DNA of 64,000 bases, taken from an uncultured Chitinophaga sp. (GTDB lineage Bacteria; Bacteroidota; Bacteroidia; Chitinophagales; Chitinophagaceae). The stretch spans positions 1-64,000 of the forward strand of contig NZ_CAMLHC010000038.1 in the NCBI RefSeq assembly GCF_946479755.1, read 5' to 3'. Positions 33,477-41,771 of the stretch are shown piece after piece. A program made the translations under genes and the position numbers. The notes under the pieces are model-generated. The model searched no databases and was not told the origin of the DNA. It saw only the letters and a list, made by a program, of their open reading frames with translations. The stretch's first letter is position 1; every line of letters begins with the position of its first letter.

Positions 33477-33645
33477 AGTATCATGAATTAAATGAAAGTA
33501 ACAACGATGACAACTGCGCAACAACCGTGCTGCTACTGTAAATTTACCAAATTAAATGCTCACTGTAACTTAATATGCAATTCGTAATTCATAATTCCAC
33601 AATTACTTCCTATCTTTCAACCCGATTTTTCCAAACCTACGCGGA

Positions 33646-34422
33646 ATGAAGTTAAAAGGCATTGTCCCCAGAACGTGGAGGAGATTGAAGCGGATATTGC
33701 TGGTCCTGTTTGTCGCACAATTTGTATATATCATCCTGTTACGGTGGGTCAATCCACCGATCACCATCACCATGATCTCCAGCTGGTTCAGCAGCTGGGG
33801 CACCGATAAGCACCTGCAGAAATCCTGGGTCAGCTATGATGAAATATCCCAGCACGCCAAACTGGCCGTGATCGCCAGCGAAGATCAGCTCTTCCCTGAC
33901 CATGACGGCTTCGACTATAAGTCCATCGAAAAGGCGATGAAACATAATTCTGCCAGCAAAAAGATAAGAGGGGCCAGCACCATCAGCCAGCAGGTGGCAA
34001 AAAACGTATTCCTCTGGCAGGGCCGCAGCTGGGTGCGCAAAGGGCTGGAAGTGTATTTTACATTTATGATCGAAAAGATCTGGGGGAAACAACGCATACT
34101 GGAAGTGTACCTTAACGTGGCGCAGACGGGCGATGGTATCTTTGGCGTGGAAGCCGCATCACAGGCTTACTATCATAAAACCGCCGCCAGCCTGAACCGG
34201 GAAGAAGCCGCGATGATAGCCGCCTGTCTTCCTAACCCTGTCAAATACTCGGTGAATCCGCCGGCCCGCATTACCGCCTGGAGGCAGCGCAAAATCCTGG
34301 TACAGATGCGCAACCTGGCGCCGGACCCGGACATTATGGAACTTGTTTCGGGTGTAAAAAAAGAAACTGCCGCCTCAGATAAAAGCGCTACTTCGCCAGC
34401 AACCGGCTCACAGCCTCAATAG
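33646..34422 (+). CDS. mtgA: Monofunctional peptidoglycan transglycosylase
   Basis: A 258-residue GT51 glycosyltransferase that polymerises lipid II into glycan strands at the inner membrane. One TM segment (about residues 14-33) is followed by the GT51 domain with the catalytic Glu in IASEDQLFPDHDGFD, GASTISQQVAKNVFLW, RKGLEVYFTFMIE and ILEVYLNVAQTGDGIFGVEAA. No transpeptidase domain, hence the monofunctional type. The C-terminal tail (Ala/Ser/Thr-rich) overlaps the convergent nadR-like gene by 35 bp. Confidence 0.92.
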   Translation: MKLKGIVPRTWRRLKRILLVLFVAQFVYIILLRWVNPPITITMISSWFSSWGTDKHLQKSWVSYDEISQHAKLAVIASEDQLFPDHDGFDYKSIEKAMKHNSASKKIRGASTISQQVAKNVFLWQGRSWVRKGLEVYFTFMIEKIWGKQRILEVYLNVAQTGDGIFGVEAASQAYYHKTAASLNREEAAMIAACLPNPVKYSVNPPARITAWRQRKILVQMRNLAPDPDIMELVSGVKKETAASDKSATSPATGSQPQ

Positions 34423-34909
34423 CCAGCGCCTCCCGCTGTTCATAACTTCCCCGTATATCCGTCCAGGTTACTCCCGACTGCATCACGATGTCGCGGTACA
34501 CCTGGTAGAAGTAAGACCGCATCTCCGGATCGGGATATTCACGCTGGGGATCTTCTTCCCACGGCAGGTCGATGTAAGTCAGCAGGTAATGATCACACTC
34601 CTGTGCCGCGATGGCCGTCAGGATGCGGGGATCGCATTCCTGGTATTTATGCTCGCTCCATACCTTTATCACATACAGATCGGTATCACACACCAGCAGT
34701 CCGTTGGCTTTGGCAGCCATTTCCCGTTCCAGCTGTAACTGCCCTTCGGCGATAGCCAGCAGATCATGCTGTTCATAGGGACGCCCGAGGCCGTCCAGGT
34801 ATTCCCGGGCGTACTCCGGCGTCCAGACGGTGTGGAAATGCGCTGCCAGCAGGGCGCTGAGCGTACTTTTGCCTGTTGACTCAGGCCCTATGACGACTAC
34901 TTTTTTCAT
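34388..34909 (-). CDS. nadR: NadR-like ribosylnicotinamide kinase
   Basis: A 173-residue P-loop kinase similar to the C-terminal domain of NadR, which phosphorylates nicotinamide riboside to NMN. The Walker A motif GPESTGKST is at residues 8-16, followed by TPEYAREYLDGLG, LLVCDTDLYVIKVWSE and a basic lid. The regulatory and adenylyltransferase domains of enterobacterial NadR are absent. Its start overlaps the end of pnuC by 4 nt (ATGA), so import and phosphorylation of nicotinamide riboside are encoded as one unit. Confidence 0.88.
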   Translation of the reverse strand: MKKVVVIGPESTGKSTLSALLAAHFHTVWTPEYAREYLDGLGRPYEQHDLLAIAEGQLQLEREMAAKANGLLVCDTDLYVIKVWSEHKYQECDPRILTAIAAQECDHYLLTYIDLPWEEDPQREYPDPEMRSYFYQVYRDIVMQSGVTWTDIRGSYEQREALAIEAVSRLLAK

Positions 34910-35529
34910 GAATGGGAGGTTTCCTGTTGCAGCACGGCCTTACGCCAGCTACGATATCCGAAGATAGCAATGATAAACAAAAAGATGGTCAGCAACGCAG
35001 TCGGATACAGGTGTTTGTAAAACAACAGCGGCACCGCCACAAAATTGGAGATATTCAGCAATATCCAGGTTTCCACTTTCCGCTTCGCCAACAGCCACAT
35101 ACCGCCACAGGCGGTGGCGGAAATGAAGGAGTCCATAACCGGTACGTTGGAATCGGAAAAATTGACCAGTAACAGATAGAAAGTAGCCCATCCTGCCAGT
35201 GCGATGAAGATCGCCGTAGCCAGCTCCCGGGGGCTGCTACGGCTGATCTTCACTTCGGGTTTGGCCGGTCCCTGCCGGGACCAGTATATCCATCCGTAAA
35301 TGCTCATCACCAGGTAGTAGGCGTTGAGCGTGGCGTCTGCATAGAGTTTAAAGTGCTCTCTTGAAAGGAGCCAGGTATAGATGCCGGTACTAATAATACC
35401 GGTGGGATATACCAGTATATTATTTTTCTTTTGAAAGATGACCGACAATACGGAAAACAGGACTGCAACAATTTCCTGCCATGTCATTGCCTGCAGGCCT
35501 TTTTGCAGTTCCGCTATAAAATCATTCAT
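34906..35529 (-). CDS. pnuC: Nicotinamide riboside transporter PnuC
   Basis: A 207-residue inner-membrane transporter with about seven TM segments. PnuC hallmarks are WQEIVAVLFSVLSVIFQKKN, NAYYLVMSIYGWIYW (including the WxxW motif region) and FISATACGGMWLLAKRKVETWILLNISNFVAV. It brings in nicotinamide riboside, which the overlapping nadR-like kinase traps as NMN. It has an exact -7 box only 4 nt before its ATG and only 30 nt to the upstream gene; there is no room for an NAD riboswitch in front of it. Confidence 0.93.
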   Translation of the reverse strand: MNDFIAELQKGLQAMTWQEIVAVLFSVLSVIFQKKNNILVYPTGIISTGIYTWLLSREHFKLYADATLNAYYLVMSIYGWIYWSRQGPAKPEVKISRSSPRELATAIFIALAGWATFYLLLVNFSDSNVPVMDSFISATACGGMWLLAKRKVETWILLNISNFVAVPLLFYKHLYPTALLTIFLFIIAIFGYRSWRKAVLQQETSHS

Positions 35530-35533
35530 ACAA

Positions 35534-35541
35534 CAAATGTA
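35534..35541 (-). promoter_or_regulatory. -7 box directly in front of pnuC
   Basis: The minus strand reads TACATTTG, an exact TAnnTTTG, followed by TTGT and the ATG at 35529. Transcription would start at or next to the start codon. No -33 element is visible. Confidence 0.5.
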
Positions 35542-35559
35542 AGTATTGCAGTTGATGGA

Positions 35560-37257
35560 TTATTTTTTCCGTGTACCCATGAGCGTGCCGGATACGTCCC
35601 AGAAACTCTGGCTGGTACCGGCGGGAGCTCCCTGTGGAATAGCCACCTTAATAGTATGCAGTCCCGGTCCGAGATCGGGCAGTGAAATGAACACCGGCGA
35701 CGTCAGCGTGCCGGGGCACCAGTTGGAGCGGCTCAGGTCTGAAGAGGACAGACCGTTGCCAAAGTTACCGGATGCCGGATTGGACAGGCGATAGGTGCCG
35801 CAGTCTGTACGCCACGGGATGAAGTGGTACACCCTTTTTCCATCAACGAATATTTCATTCTGTTTCGGGTTGAACTCATCGCCGCCACCCCAGCCACCGT
35901 GGCCGGTAGTGATATAGCGCAGCTGCAGGTTCCGGATGCCTTCCGGGATGTTGACGGTCACAGTCAGGGAATCCTTATCGAAAAGGGTAGGGTACTCCTG
36001 TCCGGCCATTTCCATCAGGTTGGTCGTATTAAAAACCGGGGAGATCCAGTCCGGCCTGTTGCTGTTTTCGTCTTCCTCATCGCCGGGATAGTATTTAAAG
36101 CGGAGGCTTACTTTATGCCCGCCTTTGTCGTAGTTACCGATATAAACGCCGAGCCACACTTCGCCCTGGAGGCGGTTTTGCAGTTCTGTGATGTCTTGTT
36201 TGTACATCACGGAATCGGCCCAGTGGTATCCTTTGATCTTCACCTGGTCATTGAAGTGGCGCACGCCGAACGGCGTAAAGAAGCGCAGCACTTCCAGCGC
36301 AGGCAGATAGCTATCGGTGGCTACCATGCCCTGGTACTGTTTGCCGTTTTTAGCGGTAAATACCGGCAGGGCGGCGGCGCCTTTATGGAGGCCGTCGAGG
36401 AAAGAGGAGGCTTTGTCTGTAGGCACCATAAATACGGAGCCGGTGCGGTCATAGGCGTCTCCGTTGGAATACTGCACCAGTTCAGCGAACAGGGTTTCTC
36501 CTTTTTTAGGCACGGGCAGCTTAACTTTTTTGAGGATCACCGTACCACCGGCATAGCGATAGGTGACGTTTGACTGATCGTCTGCCGGGTTGGCGATATT
36601 GTTGCCCCAGCTGATCTGTTCCTCGTCAAACACCGGCAGGGTAGCGTAGCGGCTTTCGATCACTTCCCGCATATAGGCGGCATCGTCTACCAGCTGTCCT
36701 GCTTGTGCCGGCCATGCCAGTTCTGCCGGGGTTATTTTGCGGTAATCGATTTTTTGAGCGATGGTTTCGCTGTTGCCATTGCGTACGATTTTGAGCACAA
36801 GTCCGAGGCCCGGCGCAATCGTCAGGTTGGGCGTGCCTTTGAGGGCCAGCTGGTTAGTATACCATACTTCAATGGTGTTGGAGCGGATAAAAAGTTTAGC
36901 TTTCTGGCATACCAGTCCGAGGATGGTGTCTGTGCCGGGCAGCAGTTCCGGTTGTACATACTCCGCGAAGGGTTTCTTTAACGTGTAGGTATTCCCGTTA
37001 GGACTGCCAAGCACCTGCAGGGAGGCTTTTGCGGCCAGGTCCAGGTATTGCTGCTCTTTGGCGGCGGGACCGCCGGGGACGATATGTGCCCTGTTGTGGT
37101 CAATAAACAGCCGCAGGCCGTTGCCCACATCTTTTCCGTTGCTGCGCATCCCGTAGGTGATCACGGCGGCGGCGCTGTCGGTGTTTTTTTTCTTCTGTGC
37201 CAGTACCGGCTGGGCTGCGATGGCCAGGCCGGTCAACATAACCAGTAATCCTTTCAT
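35560..37257 (-). CDS. PNGase F-like glycoamidase with GLPGLI-like N-domain
   Basis: A 565-residue exported protein (signal peptide to about residue 20, PVLAQ). The C-terminal ~320 residues correspond to peptide-N-glycosidase F, which removes N-glycans from asparagine: the hallmark RYITTGHGGWGGGDEFNP keeps the Glu of the catalytic acid pair region, followed by FIPWRTDCGTYRLSNPASGN and LSRSNWCPGTLTSPVFI. The N-terminal region (about 30-170) is extra, as in the type II PNGase F enzymes, and has GLPGLI-like features: LVCQKAKLFI with Cys117, EVWYTNQL at 130-137 and PGLGLVLKI at 149-157. A secreted glycoamidase fits scavenging of eukaryotic glycoproteins. The start at 37257 is set by the signal peptide. 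Confidence 0.85.
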   Translation of the reverse strand: MKGLLVMLTGLAIAAQPVLAQKKKNTDSAAAVITYGMRSNGKDVGNGLRLFIDHNRAHIVPGGPAAKEQQYLDLAAKASLQVLGSPNGNTYTLKKPFAEYVQPELLPGTDTILGLVCQKAKLFIRSNTIEVWYTNQLALKGTPNLTIAPGLGLVLKIVRNGNSETIAQKIDYRKITPAELAWPAQAGQLVDDAAYMREVIESRYATLPVFDEEQISWGNNIANPADDQSNVTYRYAGGTVILKKVKLPVPKKGETLFAELVQYSNGDAYDRTGSVFMVPTDKASSFLDGLHKGAAALPVFTAKNGKQYQGMVATDSYLPALEVLRFFTPFGVRHFNDQVKIKGYHWADSVMYKQDITELQNRLQGEVWLGVYIGNYDKGGHKVSLRFKYYPGDEEDENSNRPDWISPVFNTTNLMEMAGQEYPTLFDKDSLTVTVNIPEGIRNLQLRYITTGHGGWGGGDEFNPKQNEIFVDGKRVYHFIPWRTDCGTYRLSNPASGNFGNGLSSSDLSRSNWCPGTLTSPVFISLPDLGPGLHTIKVAIPQGAPAGTSQSFWDVSGTLMGTRKK

Positions 37258-37286
37258 TGTCGCTATATCTATCTTAAAAAATAAAA

Positions 37287-37311
37287 AAGCACAGCCAAAA
37301 AGACTGTGCTT
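37287..37311 (-). terminator. Terminator of the Nfu-type gene
   Basis: An 8-bp stem (AAGCACAG at 37287-37294 with CTGTGCTT at 37304-37311) and 9-nt loop, followed on the minus strand by TTTTTTATTTTTT. It lies 31 nt after the stop at 37343. Confidence 0.85.
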
Positions 37312-37342
37312 CATTTAACACTATCATTCACTCAACTATGGC

Positions 37343-37939
37343 TTATTCTGCTTCTGCCACCACTTCCTTCACTTCCGGGATCATACGCTTCATCATGCCT
37401 TCGATGCCGGCTTTCAGCGTAATCATGGAAGAGGGGCAGCCTGAACAGGAACCTTGTAACATCAGTGTCACCGTGCCGGCTTCGTAGTTTTTGAACTGAA
37501 TGGCACCGCCATCCATTTCTACCGCAGGTTTCACGTAGTTTTCCAGCAGTTCCTTGATTCTTTTCACCACGTCACTGTCATCTGCGCTAACGGCGTTGCT
37601 GGCGGTGTCTTTGGTCACTACCACTTCGTCTTCGTTGATAACAGGGCGGTTATCCTCCAGGTATTCCTTCAGGAAGGCTTTTACCGTAGGAATTATATCG
37701 TTCCAGTCTGTTTCACTGGTTTTGGTAAGCGTGATGAAATTGGCCATAATGAACACGCCCCTGATGAAAGGGAAGCTGAACAGTTCTATCGCCAAAGGGG
37801 ACGGTTTTGCGCTGGCCTCATCCGGAAAATCGATGCTCTTGCCGGGGTACAACAGTTTGTTGGCTACAAACTTCATCGTCTCCGGATTGGGTGTCATTTC
37901 CGTGTATATGCTAATGATCGGATTTCCTGTTTTAATCAT
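37343..37939 (-). CDS. Nfu-type Fe-S cluster scaffold protein
   Basis: A 198-residue iron-sulfur cluster carrier. The N-terminal Nfu_N domain (about 10-95: YTEMTPNPETMKFVANKLL, SPLAIELFSFPFIRGVFI) is followed by a NifU-type C-terminal domain (about 125-195) with the cluster-binding CSGCPSS (CxxC). Two such subunits hold a 4Fe-4S cluster and pass it to apoproteins. A promoter box lies 19 nt upstream and a terminator downstream, so it is monocistronic. Confidence 0.92.
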   Translation of the reverse strand: MIKTGNPIISIYTEMTPNPETMKFVANKLLYPGKSIDFPDEASAKPSPLAIELFSFPFIRGVFIMANFITLTKTSETDWNDIIPTVKAFLKEYLEDNRPVINEDEVVVTKDTASNAVSADDSDVVKRIKELLENYVKPAVEMDGGAIQFKNYEAGTVTLMLQGSCSGCPSSMITLKAGIEGMMKRMIPEVKEVVAEAE

Positions 37940-37958
37940 TTTATCCTAATTTACCTGA

Positions 37959-37966
37959 CAAAGGTA
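37959..37966 (-). promoter_or_regulatory. -7 box of the Nfu-type gene
   Basis: The minus strand reads TACCTTTG, an exact TAnnTTTG, 19 nt upstream of the ATG at 37939. Confidence 0.55.
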
Positions 37967-38090
37967 GCACTTTCCGGGCAGAATTTAAGCCAGCGGAAAG
38001 GGAAACCTCATCGAATTTTACAATAACGTTATAAGCGGCAACAATATCCCCTCTAACGCCGTTCCCTACATCAAATTAAAAACTAATGTC

Positions 38091-38606
38091 ATGTTACTGA
38101 AAGAGCTTTCTCCCAAAATTCAGGCTGCGCTCAACCAACAGGTGGAAATGGAAGCCGCTTCCTCCCAGTATTACCTTGCCATGGCTTCGTGGGCCGAAGT
38201 ACAGGGGTATAACGGTATCGCACAGTTCCTCTACCGGCATTCCGACGAAGAGCGTATACACATGCTGAAACTGGTGAAATTCATCAACGAAAGAGGCGGT
38301 CACGGCCTCGTGCCGGCACTACGACAGCCGGAGCATGAGTTTGCCGACATACACGCTGTTTTTGAGCACGTATACAGCCATGAACTGGCCGTTTCCCGGG
38401 AGATCAACAACCTGGTGGACCTCTGCCTGCAGGAAAAAGACTATGCCACCCATAACTTTATGCAGTGGTACGTTACCGAACAGATTGAAGAAGAACGCAT
38501 GGCCCGTAATATCCTCGATAAACTGAAACTGATCGGGGAAGACAAAGGTGGCCTTTATATCTTCGACCGCGACCTCGCCAACCTCGATACGGCCGACAGG
38601 CACTAA
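38091..38606 (+). CDS. ftnA: Ferritin
   Basis: A 171-residue bacterial non-haem ferritin that oxidises and stores iron in a 24-subunit shell. Ferroxidase ligands are visible as Glu in QQVEMEAASSQYYLAMA, the EERIHMLK helix (Glu and His), HELAVSREINN and the EQIEEERMA helix. Length is typical. Single gene; no exact promoter box was found directly upstream. Confidence 0.95.
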   Translation: MLLKELSPKIQAALNQQVEMEAASSQYYLAMASWAEVQGYNGIAQFLYRHSDEERIHMLKLVKFINERGGHGLVPALRQPEHEFADIHAVFEHVYSHELAVSREINNLVDLCLQEKDYATHNFMQWYVTEQIEEERMARNILDKLKLIGEDKGGLYIFDRDLANLDTADRH

Positions 38607-38646
38607 TATTATTAAATTTTACATTTATTTTTTTCACGCGGCTTAG

Positions 38647-38654
38647 TACTTTTG
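38647..38654 (+). promoter_or_regulatory. -7 box directly in front of mgsA
   Basis: TACTTTTG, an exact TAnnTTTG, is followed by six nucleotides (CAGCAT) and the ATG at 38661. TTTA lies 19 bp upstream at the -33 position. The mRNA would have almost no leader. Confidence 0.55.
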
Positions 38655-38660
38655 CAGCAT

Positions 38661-39113
38661 ATGCAGACCATCAAAACGCTGAAAGCACGCAAAAGGATCG
38701 CCCTGATCGCGCACGACCACAAAAAGGCCGAGCTGATAGAATGGGCAACCTACAACAAAACAGTACTGAGCCGCCATGAACTCTACGCTACCGGCACCAC
38801 CGGCAAACTGATCGAGGAAGCGCTGGACGTTTCTGTCAGGAAACTGCTGAGCGGCCCGCTGGGAGGCGACCAGCAGATCGGCGCCCTCGTTGCGGAAGGC
38901 GCACTGGATGTGATCATCTTCTTCTGGGACCCCATGGAAGCCCTGCCGCACGACCCGGATATCAAAGCACTGCTGCGACTGGGCGTAGTATGGAACATCC
39001 CTGTGGCCTGCAACCGCGCTTCGGCCGACTTCCTGCTGACATCCCCGCTGATGCACCAGGACTACGAAGTGATCCTGCCGGACTATTCCCAGTACCTGCA
39101 CCGGAAAGTCTAG
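38661..39113 (+). CDS. mgsA: Methylglyoxal synthase
   Basis: A 150-residue methylglyoxal synthase that converts dihydroxyacetone phosphate to methylglyoxal and phosphate, a bypass of lower glycolysis. It has the typical IALIAHDHKKAELIEWA start, the phosphate-binding TGTTGKLI, the catalytic Asp region SGPLGGDQQIGALV and FFWDPMEALPHDPDIKALLR. Start at ATG 38661; an upstream TTG in frame overlaps the promoter box. Single gene. Confidence 0.95.
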   Translation: MQTIKTLKARKRIALIAHDHKKAELIEWATYNKTVLSRHELYATGTTGKLIEEALDVSVRKLLSGPLGGDQQIGALVAEGALDVIIFFWDPMEALPHDPDIKALLRLGVVWNIPVACNRASADFLLTSPLMHQDYEVILPDYSQYLHRKV

Positions 39114-39197
39114 TCCCATCTCTGATTCCCCGTTTTTTTATGCCCTGCAGCTATGCTGCGCCGGGAAATTTCCGTACTTTAATAAAAAGCTTCGGGA

Positions 39198-40108
39198 ATG
39201 AGATCCTTATTTTCCATTTTATTAACCATCCTTACCATCTACCAGGGCCTCGCACAGGACAGCAGCAAAGTATCACAAGACTCCACGACCAACGCACAGC
39301 TCATTGCCACCACCCGGCTGCTCCGGGAAAGCGACTCCCTGATCAGGGCAGATGCCGCCACCAAAGCCGCCCTGGAAGAACAGATCCTGCAACTCAGCAA
39401 TAACAACCAGCGCAAAAAAGAGCTGGAACAACAACTCGCGCTTATCGAGCAGGCCGATTCACTCAAAAAAGTCCGCCATTTCTCGGTATCCTTTTCTCCC
39501 TCGGATCGTCGTCCGCTATCTCCAATGTGGTAGCCGGTTTCGTGATTACCTACATGCGGCCCTTTAAAATAGGGGACCGTATCCGGCTGGGGGAAATCAC
39601 CGGTGATGTCATCGAAAAGAACCTGCTGGTAACGCGGCTGCGCACCACCAAAAACGAAGAGATCACCGTGCCCAATGCCAGCATCCTCAACGGTCATACG
39701 GTCAATTTCACCTCTTCCAGTAAAGATCTCGGGCTGATCCTTCATACGACCGTCACCATTGGCAACGATGTTCCCTGGAAACAGGTGCATGACCTGCTGG
39801 TCCGCGCGGCACTGGCCACAGACGGTATCCAGAAAGACCGGCAGCCTTTTGTGTTGCAGACGGCGCTGAATGATTTTTCCGTGGCCTATGAAATCAACGC
39901 CTATACGGAAAAATCGCACCAGATGAGTGAGATCTATTCCCTGCTGAACCAGCAGATACAGGACCATTTTAACGAGGCCGGCATAGAGATCATGTCACCG
40001 CAATACCATGCGCACCGCGATGGAAATACCACTACCATTCCGGCTTCCTACATGCCGGGAAATTATGAGCCTCCTGCCTTTAAGGTAAAAGTGGACCCTA
40101 AGCCGTAA
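39198..40108 (+). pseudogene. mscS-like channel gene with internal deletion and frameshift
   Basis: The 5' part (39198 to about 39475) encodes a signal peptide and a coiled periplasmic segment (ADAATKAALEEQILQL ... IEQADSLKKVR). From about 39476 the MscS core continues in a different frame: PFLGILFSLGSSSAISNVVA followed by GFVITYMRPFKIGDRIRLGE and the C-terminal beta and alpha/beta domains to 40108. In intact homologues of this type several transmembrane helices lie between these parts; here they are missing and the join is out of frame, so the first frame stops at 39533 after about 13 unrelated residues. The remnant from a GTG at 39527 (193 aa) could be translated but lacks the pore helices' start. 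Most likely a dead mechanosensitive channel gene. Confidence 0.8.
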
Positions 40109-40181
40109 GAATCATATAATTAAGCAAGCAAACAGGCTTCCTTTTTGCTATTTTCGCATCTTACGGTTTAAAGCAAGGCAG

Positions 40182-41723
40182 ATGTTGAAGCAGTTATTAG
40201 CCGGTGTGGCCCTTTGTGCGGGCCTCACACAGCAGGCATGGGCGCAGTTGCCGCCCAAAAGGGAAATGCGCGGGATGTGGATCGCCACAGTGGAAAATAT
40301 TGACTGGCCTTCCAGACGCGGTTTGCCCACGGAACAACAAAAACAGGAGTTTATCGATTTGCTCAACCAGATGCAGCGCAATGGCATGAACACGGTGGTA
40401 GCCCAGGTACGCCCGGCAACCGACGCGTTTTATGCTTCCCCTTACGAGCCCTGGTCTGAATACCTGACCGGCACACAGGGACAGGCACCCAGTCCATACT
40501 ACGATCCCCTTCAGTTTATGATTGAAGAATCACATAAGCGGGGAATGGAATTTCACGCCTGGTTCAACCCCTACAGGGCCGTATTCAACGTCAGCCGCAG
40601 CAGCGTGGCCGCTAATCACATCACCCGCCTGAAACCGCAGTGGTTCCTCACCTACGACAATAAAAAATATTTCGATCCGGGCATCCCGGAAGTACGGACC
40701 TATGTGACCACCATCGTGCGCGATGTGGTAAAAAGATATGACATCGATGCCGTCCACTTTGATGACTATTTTTATCCTTACCGGGTACCCGGCAAAGAAT
40801 TCCCCGACAACGTGTCTTACCGCATGTATGGCAACGGCATGATGAAAGACGACTGGCGCAGGTCCAACGTGGATGCCATCATTGAAATGCTCAGCGTCGC
40901 CATCAAAGCGGAAAAACCCTGGGTGAAATTCGGAATCAGTCCCTTCGGCGTATGGCGCGACCGCAGTAAAGACCCTGAGGGCTCTTATACCCGGGGCGGC
41001 ATGACCAACTACGACGATCTGTACGCTGATATTTTAAAATGGCTGAAGAAAGGCTGGATAGATTACGCAGCACCGCAGTTATATTGGGAACGTGGCCACC
41101 GCCTGGCAGATTACGAAGTGTTGCTCAACTGGTGGAGCCAGCACGGCTATGGCCGGCAGATATACATCGGGCACGGCGTTTACCGCCTCGGCAGCAACGC
41201 CGCCTGGAAAAATCCACGCGAGCTGCCGATGCAGATAGAAGAAGCACGGACGCTGAATACCATACAGGGCAGCATTTTCTACAGTGCTAAATCTTTCCGC
41301 GGCAACCCGCTCGGCATCGAAGACTCGCTGCGCAACCACTATTATAAATACCCTGCACTGCGGCCGGTCATGTCGTGGCTGCCGAATACCACCCCCGATC
41401 CGCCTTATTTCATCGATGCCTTTGAAAGACCCGGCGGACTGGAAATCCACTGGACAGACGACGATACCAGCGGCCGTACCAAACAATATGTGCTGTACCG
41501 TTTTGAAGCCAACGAGCCGATTAACGTGACCGACCCCACGAAAATACTGGCCATCCTGCCACAGGCGTCAGATCCGGAATATAAAGACCTGACTTATGTG
41601 AGAGGGAAGACCTATACCTATATAGTTACCGCGCTGGACCGGCTCCAGAACGAGAGCCATCTTAGCGAACCGCTACGGATGGAGATCAAAAACGGTAAAA
41701 CGACATTTATCTTTGAACCCTGA
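40182..41723 (+). CDS. GHL10-type glycoside hydrolase (DUF187)
   Basis: A 513-residue exported protein (signal peptide to about residue 21, QQAWA). The glycosyl hydrolase-like 10 domain fills about residues 28-370: REMRGMWIATVENIDWPS, NGMNTVVAQVRPATDAFYAS, EFHAWFNPYRA, DIDAVHFDDYFYPYR and KFGISPFGVWRD. The last ~110 residues look like a fibronectin III-type domain (TDDDTSGRTKQYVLYRFEAN). Family members are proposed to cleave denuded peptidoglycan or other glycans. A convergent terminator follows. Confidence 0.88.
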   Translation: MLKQLLAGVALCAGLTQQAWAQLPPKREMRGMWIATVENIDWPSRRGLPTEQQKQEFIDLLNQMQRNGMNTVVAQVRPATDAFYASPYEPWSEYLTGTQGQAPSPYYDPLQFMIEESHKRGMEFHAWFNPYRAVFNVSRSSVAANHITRLKPQWFLTYDNKKYFDPGIPEVRTYVTTIVRDVVKRYDIDAVHFDDYFYPYRVPGKEFPDNVSYRMYGNGMMKDDWRRSNVDAIIEMLSVAIKAEKPWVKFGISPFGVWRDRSKDPEGSYTRGGMTNYDDLYADILKWLKKGWIDYAAPQLYWERGHRLADYEVLLNWWSQHGYGRQIYIGHGVYRLGSNAAWKNPRELPMQIEEARTLNTIQGSIFYSAKSFRGNPLGIEDSLRNHYYKYPALRPVMSWLPNTTPDPPYFIDAFERPGGLEIHWTDDDTSGRTKQYVLYRFEANEPINVTDPTKILAILPQASDPEYKDLTYVRGKTYTYIVTALDRLQNESHLSEPLRMEIKNGKTTFIFEP

Positions 41724-41729
41724 CAACCC

Positions 41730-41771
41730 GGAAACAGGCGCATGTATCAGAAGATAAATGCGCCTGTTTCC
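41730..41771. terminator. Perfect 14-bp convergent terminator hairpin
   Basis: GGAAACAGGCGCAT (41730-41743) pairs fully with 41758-41771 around a 14-nt loop. The loop contains the stop codon of the minus-strand gene (41747) and the right arm codes for its last residues METGAF. It lies 7 nt after the stop of the glycosidase gene. Confidence 0.8.

Noticed and set aside
35530..35559. NAD-sensing riboswitch in front of pnuC
   Set aside because: Only 30 nt separate pnuC from the upstream gene and the promoter box takes up most of it.
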